A stretch of 64,000 nucleotides of DNA from Paenisporosarcina indica. GTDB taxonomy: Bacteria > Bacillota > Bacilli > Bacillales_A > Planococcaceae. Shown here piece after piece: positions 17,335 through 25,172 of this stretch (position 1 is the stretch's first letter; each line of letters opens with the position of its first letter). The notes beneath the pieces are model-generated. The model did no database searches and was not told where the DNA came from. It saw only the letters and a list, made by a program, of their open reading frames with translations. A program made the translations under genes and the position numbers. The stretch lies in NCBI RefSeq assembly GCF_001939075.1, contig NZ_MPTA01000005.1:183172-247171 (forward strand), in the 5' to 3' direction.

Positions 17335-17676
17335 TTATATATTCATGCCAATGTATTTTTCAAACTGTTTGATCGTTTTCTCATTACGGCGATAATACGT
17401 CCATTGTCCAATTCGTTTCATTTCAACTAGTCCGCTTTGCAGAAGAATCGATAAATACTGGGATGTCGTGGACTGAGAGATCCCGGTTTTGCTCTGGATA
17501 TCACTTACACAAACTCCACCTTCAAAACCTTCATCTTTAATGACATGTGCTTGTGCTGAGAAATTACTGTCGGGATCTTTGAGCATTTGAATAATATTTA
17601 CCCTAGTTTGGTTCGACAAAGCCTTGAAAATTTCAACTGCATGTTCATCATCTATTCGTTCTAATTCCTGTTTCAA
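17335..17676 (-). CDS. ArsR-type winged-helix regulator
   Basis: 113 residues. The core IFKALSNQTRVNIIQMLK and VSDIQSKTGISQSTTSQYLS, followed by GLVEMKRIGQWTYYRRNE, is the ArsR/SmtB winged helix. The metal-site signature ELCVCDL is replaced by GGVCVSDI, so one Cys remains and metal sensing is doubtful; a thiol-redox or other signal is possible. First gene of the LLM operon, so it probably autoregulates the operon from the 17,677-17,895 region, where I could not fix an operator. Confidence 0.88.
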   Translation of the reverse strand: MKQELERIDDEHAVEIFKALSNQTRVNIIQMLKDPDSNFSAQAHVIKDEGFEGGVCVSDIQSKTGISQSTTSQYLSILLQSGLVEMKRIGQWTYYRRNEKTIKQFEKYIGMNI

Positions 17677-17895
17677 CTAACATGCCCCTTTCTTTATCGA
17701 TTAACACTATTCACATTGGAAAAGTGAGTAAAATGAATTATCAGAAGTAAAATATCAAATCGGTAATTCGTGATATCTATATACTAATTGGTTACCCATC
17801 TGGAATCAAATGATTTGTTTGAAAGGATTTCAAAGCGCAGAAAACCCATATTGTATTGTTGTTCAAAAAAAGAGAATTACTACAGAATAATCGTT

Positions 17896-18690
17896 TCATT
17901 CTTCAATAATTCTCTTTCCTATAACTTGAAAGAGTGTTACTGCCCCTCCTGTCCGCCCTTCTAGGTCAAGGCCAATTTCTTCACTTAGCTCAGGCAAATG
18001 GACCACATTCATCCCGAGTGTCTCGAACACTTCAGGAGTAGAATTTATTGCGAAATAATCCGCAGGTTGCAGAGCTGTTGCTGCGATTAATGCCATGATT
18101 GCGACTAAACATTCAACAAACATCCCACCGAAGCCAACCACTTTTATGTCGCTCCAGCGATCCAGCATTTTTGGCGTGGTTCCCGATGCTACGAATGCAT
18201 GGAAACCGGAAATAGCTCCACAGGCAATCGTGATCGAAATGAAAGGCCAAACCGGTCCCGCCAAGATCGGGCCGCCACCGTTGACGAATTCTGTTAGGGC
18301 AGGCATTTCTATGGCAGGATTTATTATAAATACGCCAATTATTAACGCGATAAATACACCGATTTTCACGAAGCTGCTTAAATAATCACGTGGTGCAAGT
18401 AAAAGCCAGACCGGCAAAGCTGCTGCAAAAAACGCATAAATAGGAAGAATGATAGCAAGGGTCTGTGATTCAAACGTTAAAAATTTACCAAGAGCTGTTT
18501 CCTGTATCGTGGGTCCCAAAAACACACCGATCATCTAAAGAATGAATCCGACTGTCGACGCCAACTTTAGATTGCCGGTTTTTTTATAAAATAATTCAAC
18601 TCCCATCGCGATTGGAATTGTGATTCCCACTGCAAAAGTTCCCCATGGATTATTCTCAAGTGCATGCAGGACAACCATTGAATTGGATTA
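17896..18690 (-). pseudogene. cstA: cstA (carbon starvation permease) fragment
   Basis: The minus strand encodes an internal piece of CstA, a peptide/pyruvate permease: VVLHALENNPWGTFAVGI, an in-frame stop TAG at 18535-18537, then ALPVWLLLAPRDYLSSFVKI and CGAISGFHAFVASGTTPKML. It runs to EGRTGGAVTL, where the homology ends in an unrelated tail. CstA is normally 600-700 residues, so both ends are missing. The 5' break lies about 125 bases from att copy G. Non-functional. Confidence 0.88.
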
Positions 18691-18815
18691 TATATCCATA
18701 CTATATATAAATGTGATTTGTTTCTTTTTCCACTTTGCAATCGCCGACAACTCACACGTCACTTCTGTATCCTTTTTGATGTCCCTCTACTATTACTATA
18801 TTAAAAAAACCTCAG

Positions 18816-18837
18816 TTACTTATGGTAAGGTTCACCG
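18816..18837 (-). repeat. rlmH-tail att repeat, copy G
   Basis: Encodes GEPYHK-stop with one synonymous change (CCT). Arms AAAAAACCTCAGTTAC and GTAAGTGCGGTTAT are both preserved. Confidence 0.87.
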
Positions 18838-19102
18838 TTACTGCTGTAAGTGCGGTTATATTTTTTATAGATAAGATTAAGATTTCTATTTTTTTATTCA
18901 AAGAGTTAAATAAATTTGATTGCTTTTGGTGTTCTATCATATTTGCATCAAATTTATATAATATCTAAATCGTTTATTATAATTGCTGATGCAGTATAAA
19001 TGCTGACAAGAAAAGTATTTAGTTTCTATTTATACGGAAGTTATTTATTTTCAACTTGAATTTGAGTAAATTCCTGAACCTACCTTCCGAACAAATCACA
19101 CG

Positions 19103-19128
19103 CTTACGTTTCGTAAGTAGAGTTACTT
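19103..19128. promoter_or_regulatory. Candidate operator: two adjacent dyads
   Basis: CTTACG-TTT-CGTAAG (19103-19117) is followed at once by AAGTA-GAGT-TACTT (19115-19128), which overlaps the -35 region of the nitroreductase promoter. Half sites of the TTAC/GTAA type are used by DUF24/MarR-type redox repressors such as YodB, which control nitroreductases in Bacillus subtilis. The regulator here is unknown. Confidence 0.5.
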
Positions 19129-19154
19129 GCAAACTTGTTTAAATAATTTAAAAT
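19127..19154 (+). promoter_or_regulatory. Sigma-A promoter of the nitroreductase gene
   Basis: TTGCAA (19127-19132), 16-bp spacer, TAAAAT (19149-19154), 37 bases before the start codon. The rest of the gene-free stretch from 18838 to about 19100 is AT-rich and shows nothing else. Confidence 0.5.
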
Positions 19155-19191
19155 AAACAATGGAGTTTGATACAATTAGGAGGATTTTATT

Positions 19192-19755
19192 ATGACATTG
19201 CAAGCAAAAGATTACCGTACAGCTGAACACGAAATTGCAGACTTATTTTTAAATCGTTGGTCTCCACGTTCTTATGCTGACAAACCAGTAGCTGACGACG
19301 TATTAAATAGACTATTCGAAGCAGCTCGTTGGGCGCCTTCTTCAGGTAACAACCAACCTTGGCGCTTCATCGTTGCTAAAACAGAAGCTGACCTTGAAAA
19401 ATTCCATCCAATCTTAATGGAAGGAAACTTAGTATGGGCTAAAAATGCACCAGTATTAGCAATACTAGTTTCTGATAATACAAAAGGATCAAATGAATTT
19501 GACGCGGGCGCAGCTTGGGGATTCCTGTCATTACAAGCAGCTAAAGAAGGCTTAATCACTCACCCAATGAGCGGTATTTACAAAGATGTGGCGAAGGAAG
19601 CATTAAATATTCCTGAAAACTTCGATGTACAATTAGCAATCGCGATTGGTTACAAAGGCGAAAAAGAAATGCTTTCTCCCGAATTACAACAACGCGAAAC
19701 ACCATCAGGTCGTCGCCCATTAGAAGAAATTTTATTTGAAGGTTCTTTCAAATAA
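19192..19755 (+). CDS. Nitroreductase-family FMN oxidoreductase
   Basis: 187 residues. LNRWSPRSYADKPV and ARWAPSSGNNQPWRF are the FMN-binding motifs; the FDAGAAWGFLSLQAAKEGL helix and IGYKGE follow in the expected order. AGGAGG lies 8 nt before the ATG. Likely an NAD(P)H-dependent nitro or quinone reductase of the YodC/YdjA type, acting as a homodimer in the cytoplasm. It is the only gene in the cassette next to rlmH and has its own promoter, operator-like dyads and terminator, a self-contained expression unit. Confidence 0.92.
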   Translation: MTLQAKDYRTAEHEIADLFLNRWSPRSYADKPVADDVLNRLFEAARWAPSSGNNQPWRFIVAKTEADLEKFHPILMEGNLVWAKNAPVLAILVSDNTKGSNEFDAGAAWGFLSLQAAKEGLITHPMSGIYKDVAKEALNIPENFDVQLAIAIGYKGEKEMLSPELQQRETPSGRRPLEEILFEGSFK

Positions 19756-19781
19756 TCCCAATAAATTAAATATCCTAAGTT

Positions 19782-19822
19782 TAAACAAGCCGTTCAGTTT
19801 TTAAACTGAACGGCTTGTTTTA
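19782..19822. terminator. Terminator between nitroreductase and rlmH
   Basis: TTAAACAAGCCGTTCAGTTT paired with its complement, ending in TGTTTT. It lies 10 bases from the rlmH stop and can serve both converging genes. Confidence 0.88.
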
Positions 19823-19832
19823 AATATCTCAT

Positions 19833-19854
19833 TTACTTATGGTACGGTTCACCC
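19833..19854 (-). repeat. Resident rlmH-end att site, copy H
   Basis: The 3' end of rlmH itself (codons GEPYHK-stop) and the parent of the other seven copies. The outer arm is AAATATCTCATTTAC. On the rlmH side TAATGCGAAAC replaces the GCGG/GAGG arm. In staphylococci the equivalent rlmH codons are the SCC attachment site. Confidence 0.88.
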
Positions 19855-20312
19855 TTAATAATGCGAAACGCCCGATACACCTGCTCAACCAACACCAGTT
19901 TCATCAGTTGGTGAGGCAATGTCATTTTTGAAAAAGACAGTTCTTCGTCCGCACGCTTAATTACTTCATCGTGTAAGCCAAGCGATCCGCCAATGACAAA
20001 AGCGATTTTGCTGCGGCCATATGTCATGAGCGATTGGAGATCTGCAGCTAGTTGCTCCGAAGATTTCATTTTTCCGTTAATCGCTAAAGCAATCACATAT
20101 GTGTCCGGTCCAATTTTGGCTAGTATGCGATCTCCTTCTTTTTTCTTGACGATTTCCATGTCGGCATCGCTCAAGTTTTCCGGTGCTTTTTCGTCAGCTA
20201 CTTCAACTAAATCTATTTTTGCATAACTTCCCAATCGTTTTGTATATTCTTCAATGCCCAATTTCAAATACTTTTCTTTTAACTTGCCAACCGAGATGAT
20301 TGAGATATTCAC
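19833..20312 (-). CDS. rlmH: 23S rRNA (pseudouridine1915-N3)-methyltransferase
   Basis: 159 residues, full length. SPOUT methyltransferase fold with [18 protein letters not shown] near the start, the cofactor-binding [13 protein letters not shown] loop and the C-terminal [14 protein letters not shown]. RlmH methylates pseudouridine 1915 of 23S rRNA in the assembled 70S ribosome. The C-terminal residues contribute to the active site, so insertion at this spot must keep them; the array leaves the gene intact. Orientation and position next to yyzF and htrC match Bacillus. Confidence 0.97.
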   Translation of the reverse strand: MNISIISVGKLKEKYLKLGIEEYTKRLGSYAKIDLVEVADEKAPENLSDADMEIVKKKEGDRILAKIGPDTYVIALAINGKMKSSEQLAADLQSLMTYGRSKIAFVIGGSLGLHDEVIKRADEELSFSKMTLPHQLMKLVLVEQVYRAFRIIKGEPYHK

Positions 20313-20402
20313 AGGTTATCCACCTTTACAATTTGTTTACAAACACGCTATCCACAGAACTTATACACATATCCACAAGCCAAAACTACATATGGTATGT
20401 TC

Positions 20403-20567
20403 TCATTCATTCGCTACTAAATATATTGCAAGCTCTTCACAGTACTCGCACTTTGTGGATAACTTTTCTCCATCTGAAAGTTCTGTCAATATTGGAAACG
20501 TATTTTGCTTTGCAACAAACATGTCAAGTGCATGATCTATATGGGTTTGACAGCATTTCACCTTCAT
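20403..20567 (-). CDS. yyzF: CxxH/CxxC small protein (YyzF family)
   Basis: 54 residues, ATG at 20565-20567 behind a GGGGGAG site, TGA at 20403-20405. It opens MKVKCCQTHIDHALDMFVAK and carries CEYC near the end, so the metal-binding pattern is CxxH plus CxxC, as in the family named after those motifs. The same small gene lies beside rlmH in many bacilli. Probable zinc-binding protein of unknown role. A perfect DnaA box lies inside the coding sequence. Confidence 0.85.
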   Translation of the reverse strand: MKVKCCQTHIDHALDMFVAKQNTFPILTELSDGEKLSTKCEYCEELAIYLVANE

Positions 20568-20654
20568 TTTTTCTCCCCCTTTCGATTTTCAAATAATTCA
20601 CTAAGTTATACACAATTCACACTACTTTATCCACAATCTATTTTAACAAACAAA

Positions 20655-20696
20655 AAGCGAGTAGGAAAGGTGCGGCTTTGCACTTCCTACTCGCTG
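20655..20696 (-). terminator. Terminator of the wal operon/htrC
   Basis: AGCGAGTAGGAA ... TTCCTACTCGCT stem with an inner GTGC/GCAC pair. On the minus strand it is followed by TTTTTGTTTG. Confidence 0.8.
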
Positions 20697-20765
20697 TGTA
20701 AATCTTTTGTGTAGTAATTTTAGTTATCCACAAGCGTTTTCATACATCTTTTTTATTCACAGATC

Positions 20766-21980
20766 TTAGAGGGCGGAATCATCGGTTAATTTTAAGTTAA
20801 CTTCCATCAGTTGACCTTGACGATAAACTTTCAGTTTCAAGTTATCCCCAACCTCTTTTTCGTTGTAAAGGTGTTTTCGTAAGTCGATCATATTTTCAAT
20901 TTTTTCTCCATCCATCTCAACGACCACATCGTATTGTTTTAATTCCGCAATGCCTGCTGGAGAATCTTTTACTACTTGATCTATTACTACTCCTGTTGTC
21001 ACTTCTTCAGGTAAGCGAAGTGTATCTCGTTGATGGTAAGCAGAAACATTTGTAACGTCTACTAGTGTCACCCCCATCGCAGGACGTTTTACTTCCCCAT
21101 ACTCCTCTAAATCTTCGATAATTGGAATTGCTGAGTTTACTGGGATGGCAAGTCCAATTCCTTCCACGGTTTCTTGTGAGATTTTCATTGAGTTAATCCC
21201 AATTAATTGTCCGGCTAAATTCACCAATGCCCCACCACTATTCCCAGGGTTTATAGCAGCATCTGTTTGCAATACTTCAGCTTGCCAATCGACTTGATTG
21301 TCTCCATTTAAATCGACTGGAATTGCACGGTCTTTACCGGAAACAACTCCGGTTGTAACGGAGCCAGAAAAATCTAATCCCAGTGGGTTCCCAATGGCAA
21401 TGACTGTTTCCCCTTGTTTCAATGAATCCGAATTGCCAAACTCTATTACGGTAGAAACTTTTGAAGCATCCATTTCAAGAACCGCTAAATCAGTCCAAAT
21501 ATCTGTACCTAACAATTTTGCTTCTATTTTTGTGCCGTCTGCCAGTGTCACTTCAATTTGATTAGCGCCTTCAATGACGTGGTTATTTGTGACAACATAT
21601 GCTTTGTCACCAGATTTTTTATAAATAACACCAGATCCTGTTCCAGCTTCTTGGCCGTCTCTTGATGGACTTAAAAAAGTAGATGAGGATTGAATATTGG
21701 TTATACCGACAACTGCATTCGCTGCTTTTTCAACAGCTCCGGTAACATCCGTAGTAATGTCTGCAGTTAATTGTTTGGTGGATGTAGATAATGTGCCACT
21801 ATCATTGTTGCTTGACTCAATATTTCCTGGCATAATTCCTACTAGTGAAGGTAACATGAGCCAGACGATCAATGCACCAATCATGACACCGATCAATCCG
21901 CTAAAAAAGTAACCTCCTTTGCTGCCTTTCTTCACAACTCGCGTTGGTCCTTCTGGTGGTTGTTGATCATAGTATCCCAT
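20766..21980 (-). CDS. htrC: HtrA-type membrane serine protease
   Basis: 404 residues. A cytoplasmic N-terminus is followed by one membrane span (about residues 25-50, YFFSGLIGVMIGALIVWLML), a trypsin-like domain with catalytic His in TNNHVIEG, Asp in TDLAVLEM and Ser in NPGNSGGAL, and one C-terminal PDZ domain (about 300-395). It degrades or refolds damaged exported proteins at the cell surface. It sits after walJ as in B. subtilis (yyxA/htrC), 257 bases apart and separated by a hairpin, so it may be partly uncoupled from the wal operon. Confidence 0.94.
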   Translation of the reverse strand: MGYYDQQPPEGPTRVVKKGSKGGYFFSGLIGVMIGALIVWLMLPSLVGIMPGNIESSNNDSGTLSTSTKQLTADITTDVTGAVEKAANAVVGITNIQSSSTFLSPSRDGQEAGTGSGVIYKKSGDKAYVVTNNHVIEGANQIEVTLADGTKIEAKLLGTDIWTDLAVLEMDASKVSTVIEFGNSDSLKQGETVIAIGNPLGLDFSGSVTTGVVSGKDRAIPVDLNGDNQVDWQAEVLQTDAAINPGNSGGALVNLAGQLIGINSMKISQETVEGIGLAIPVNSAIPIIEDLEEYGEVKRPAMGVTLVDVTNVSAYHQRDTLRLPEEVTTGVVIDQVVKDSPAGIAELKQYDVVVEMDGEKIENMIDLRKHLYNEKEVGDNLKLKVYRQGQLMEVNLKLTDDSAL

Positions 21981-22212
21981 TCAGATCTCCCTCTCTGTTA
22001 TTCGTTATCTTTACTTTACCCGGTTAACATTAAAATTAGATGAAAATGGATTTAAAACTTGCTCAAAAAGGGAGAACCATCACAATTCCTGCATGAACTG
22101 TGATTTTTCCTACGTCGATGCTTAATTTACATACGACATTGTGGAAAATTCCTACGTCGCCCTCCGTTTTTACAACTGAGCTTTAGCTCAGCTCCAAAAT
22201 ATCTCCCTAAAA

Positions 22213-22240
22213 GAAAAAACCTCACTGGGTGTGAGGTTTA
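22213..22240 (-). terminator. Terminator/attenuator after walJ
   Basis: AAACCTCACACC / TGAGGTTT stem followed on the minus strand by TTTTCTTTT, overlapping the walJ stop codon. The AACCTCA motif resembles the att arms, but there is no core sequence here. Confidence 0.75.
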
Positions 22241-23026
22241 GACTGTAACTAGTTCAGTTGATTTATTCGCATCGGTATCATATAAATTTAAGAATTCACC
22301 TGTTATGATCCCACATGATTCCAGTGTTTGCGTAACACTCATCCGTGCTAGGTCTTTCATGTTATTATCTTTACTTAAATGTGAAAGATAAATACGTGTC
22401 GGTTTCTGTTCCACTACCTCGCTCATCGCTATAGCTGCATCTTCATTAGACACATGCCCTACGTCACTTAAAATACGACGCTTGATTGACCAGGGATAGC
22501 GCCCCATTTGCAACATTCCCACATCGTGGTTACTTTCAAAGACAAACGAATCTCCACCTTTGATATAACCCTTCATACGATCACTGACGTAGCCTGTATC
22601 TGTGATTAATACCAGTTTGCGGCCATTCTCATGGAAAACGTAAAACATTGGATCGGCAGCATCATGGGACACAGCGAATGATTGAATATCCAGTGAACCA
22701 AATGTCTTCACTGACTCCATATCAAAATGAAATCGTTGTTCTATTGGAATATTTCCAACTAGATGTTCCATGGCCATCCATGTTTTCGCATTGGCATATA
22801 TGGGAACTTTATATTTACGGGCAAGTACACCAAGCCCTTTTATGTGATCGCTATGTTCATGCGTAACCAATATCCCGCTTAAGTTTTTCATACTGCGGTC
22901 AACAGAGGCGAACAATTCCTCCATTTTACGTCCACTCAGTCCAGCATCTACTAAAAATGAATGGCCTTCAGTTTCAACGTAAATGGCATTTCCGCTACTG
23001 CCGCTTGCTAAAACACTAAAACGCAT
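22238..23026 (-). CDS. walJ: WalJ metallo-beta-lactamase-fold exonuclease
   Basis: 262 residues. Motif [10 protein letters not shown] supplies the di-metal site; further ligands are in [15 protein letters not shown] and LSHLSKDNN. It belongs to the YycJ/WalJ group of MBL-fold nucleases, reported as 5'-3' DNA exonucleases in mismatch repair. Start ATG behind AAGGAG, 12 bases after walI. Last gene of walRKHIJ before a hairpin. Confidence 0.93.
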   Translation of the reverse strand: MRFSVLASGSSGNAIYVETEGHSFLVDAGLSGRKMEELFASVDRSMKNLSGILVTHEHSDHIKGLGVLARKYKVPIYANAKTWMAMEHLVGNIPIEQRFHFDMESVKTFGSLDIQSFAVSHDAADPMFYVFHENGRKLVLITDTGYVSDRMKGYIKGGDSFVFESNHDVGMLQMGRYPWSIKRRILSDVGHVSNEDAAIAMSEVVEQKPTRIYLSHLSKDNNMKDLARMSVTQTLESCGIITGEFLNLYDTDANKSTELVTV

Positions 23027-23038
23027 GACGAAAACTCC

Positions 23039-23863
23039 TTATTCTATCTCAATTTCCTCTGGTTCTTTATTGAACTCGATAATTTTACCTTCTACTGCAT
23101 TGATAAAATGCTCTGCCTCTGAACCATCTTGTAATTCTACACGAACTCTCCAAGTTGGTGCAAACACTTGTGTTTCTGTTAATTGCACTAGTGTGGAATA
23201 TCCTAAGCTAATCGATGTAATGGTAGAATTGGGCTTTATTATATTTCGTTGATATAACACTTCCACAGCGCGCTTGTCTGACAGTAAATTTTCGGACTGC
23301 TCAAAATCATTCTCAAGTTTTTCAAGTGCTGTTTGTTCATAACGAACGACTTTATTATCTTCATTCCAATAAATAATGAGTTTTGCATTTTGATTAAAGA
23401 AAATCGGTCGGTTATTGATTGTCTGGAAGAAGGTGGCCTTATTAGACTCTTCATCAATATCAAATAATTCATACGATGTACCATCCAAGATGTGGGTTCT
23501 GACAAATTCAGTGAGACGAACAGAGTCCTCCATACTTCCAAGAGCTATCGGTTCTTTAAAAGTAGAGATTAGTTGAGTCCTGTCAACAACTTCAAGTGTT
23601 TGATTATCTAGTGGTTTCATCTCTTCAGGAGAATAAAACCGAATCTTTCCGGAAACGTATGATTCTTTAATCGTATCTTCTGGGGTACTTTTAATATGAA
23701 TATTATCAGCCTGCAAACGCTCTTCTATTGTTGTTTCACTTAACGCTTCGACTTCCTGATGTTCATTATAACGATTTGAATAAAGAAAATATAAGAAGAC
23801 GTTTAATATTGAGAATACGATGATGAAAATTGTTTTGGTTTTATTCCAATCCAATCTTTCCAC
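23039..23863 (-). CDS. walI: WalI regulatory membrane protein
   Basis: 274 residues with one N-terminal membrane span (TIFIIVFSILNVFLYFLYS) and an extracellular beta-rich YycI domain. Together with WalH it contacts the WalK membrane region and restrains its kinase activity. Its start overlaps the walH 3' end by 23 bases, showing translational coupling. Confidence 0.92.
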   Translation of the reverse strand: MERLDWNKTKTIFIIVFSILNVFLYFLYSNRYNEHQEVEALSETTIEERLQADNIHIKSTPEDTIKESYVSGKIRFYSPEEMKPLDNQTLEVVDRTQLISTFKEPIALGSMEDSVRLTEFVRTHILDGTSYELFDIDEESNKATFFQTINNRPIFFNQNAKLIIYWNEDNKVVRYEQTALEKLENDFEQSENLLSDKRAVEVLYQRNIIKPNSTITSISLGYSTLVQLTETQVFAPTWRVRVELQDGSEAEHFINAVEGKIIEFNKEPEEIEIE

Positions 23864-25172
23864 CTCCTAACATCTCAGGCGATAGACGTGACCACTGATT
23901 ATTGGATAAGTAAAACCAAGATGGTTCTAATATTAATAAATTTTGAGCAGTGTCACGCGTTAAATAATAGCCAATAGTTAGTTCATCCACATTATTAAAG
24001 TCAATTTCTTTTACCGTTTTCATGACAAGGGTTGCTTTTTCCCCAGAAGGTAACCTAGACATCACGGAATCAAACGGTACAGAAAGATCAATAGTATAGT
24101 ACGGACGTAAATAACGATAGATATTAGGATCACCCCAATATACCGTGATTTTTGTTGATGTTTCATCACTGAAGACAGGTTGTCCTAGTAAATATAGTTG
24201 GTAATCAATTTGCTGGTTCGATTCATTTAATCCTGAAAAACGAAATTCATCCGTCCATCCACCATGTTCATTCACATAGTCTAAGCTATCAAAAACTAGC
24301 TTTGAAGGAATTGCTGGTACAAAAGTTTCAGTGGAAGGATTAACGAATTTTAAAGTACGGTCGGATAGATTAACCGTCATTAACGATTTATCATCCGAGA
24401 ATTCTTCACTTGTTGAACCTACTAGACTTTGGCGAACAATGCTTGGATCATTAAACAATGCTTCTTTGAATCGGTTTGGTTCAATTTCTTTCAAGTAATA
24501 CGTATACCGTATACTCTCCACATCTTGTTCAGAAACATATAGTGACAGCTTTTTGTTACGCTTAACTTCTGTGAATTTAGTAAACTTGTTGATCGATGCT
24601 ACTATTTTTTTCTTGAATAAATCATTGTCAATATCACCAGCTACGGCTGTATATAATGTATTGGTTTTTGAGCTGACAAAAAATAATTTCAACTGTCCGT
24701 TTTCAGAACGATTCCAATCAACAATTAAGCGATTGAATCCACCTTCAGGTATATTGGTCATAGAAAACGGTAAAATGATATCGAAAACAGGAAATGGCAC
24801 ATCATCCGGGAAAAAGAGTGTATAGTGATTCTTTTTTCCAATCAATTCATTTATTTCAGTATCACTTACATTATTTTTCACCAAAGCGAAGTCTCGAATT
24901 CTCCACCCCTTCATGACATTAATCACTCGATCTAAGTCCTTTGGTGACATCGATCCTGTCATATCATTTTCTGAACTCGCAATCATTTTATACGGTTTAA
25001 TTACATCATCTACTCGTTTACTATCAGCGATTGATATATTTACTACCTCTGCCGGTTTCATGGTTTCATGGACAGGGGCATATGTCCAAATCGTAAATGT
25101 TAAAGTCACACTCAAAATCACAAGAAGTGTAAGAAAAACGGATTTGATATGCTCAATATATTTCAATCCCAT
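23841..25172 (-). CDS. walH: WalH regulatory membrane protein
   Basis: 443 residues. A short cytoplasmic N-terminus and one membrane helix (VFLTLLVILSVTLTFTIW) are followed by a large extracellular YycH domain. Partner of WalI in controlling WalK, whose 3' end it overlaps by 10 bases. Length and order are normal for Bacillales. Confidence 0.93.
   Translation of the reverse strand: MGLKYIEHIKSVFLTLLVILSVTLTFTIWTYAPVHETMKPAEVVNISIADSKRVDDVIKPYKMIASSENDMTGSMSPKDLDRVINVMKGWRIRDFALVKNNVSDTEINELIGKKNHYTLFFPDDVPFPVFDIILPFSMTNIPEGGFNRLIVDWNRSENGQLKLFFVSSKTNTLYTAVAGDIDNDLFKKKIVASINKFTKFTEVKRNKKLSLYVSEQDVESIRYTYYLKEIEPNRFKEALFNDPSIVRQSLVGSTSEEFSDDKSLMTVNLSDRTLKFVNPSTETFVPAIPSKLVFDSLDYVNEHGGWTDEFRFSGLNESNQQIDYQLYLLGQPVFSDETSTKITVYWGDPNIYRYLRPYYTIDLSVPFDSVMSRLPSGEKATLVMKTVKEIDFNNVDELTIGYYLTRDTAQNLLILEPSWFYLSNNQWSRLSPEMLGGGKIGLE

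Larger units (their letters stand above)
20316..20732. other. DnaA-box cluster outside oriC
   Basis: Perfect TTATCCACA boxes lie at 20454-20462 (minus, inside yyzF), 20627-20635 and 20724-20732. One-mismatch boxes lie near 20316 (TTATCCACC), 20348 (CTATCCACA), 20361 and 20605 (TTATACACA) and 20370 (ATATCCACA). From memory, B. subtilis DnaA also binds near yydA (its rlmH), so this may be a conserved regulatory cluster. Confidence 0.7.

Noticed and set aside
1258..19854. Regularly repeated 22-bp sequence as a CRISPR array
   Set aside because: Spacing is 0.3-5 kb with genes between copies, and the repeat equals the rlmH 3' end. No cas genes.
1258..19854. Repeats as ends of insertion sequences
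   Set aside because: All copies are in one orientation, there is no transposase text, and one copy is a functional gene end.
1..19854. Antibiotic or metal resistance genes typical of SCC elements
   Set aside because: None seen. The ArsR-type gene has lost the usual metal motif and no ars/cad/cop genes are adjacent.
22215..22240. AACCTCAC...GTGAGGTTT after walJ as a further att arm pair
   Set aside because: No core sequence is present between the arms; it is an ordinary terminator.
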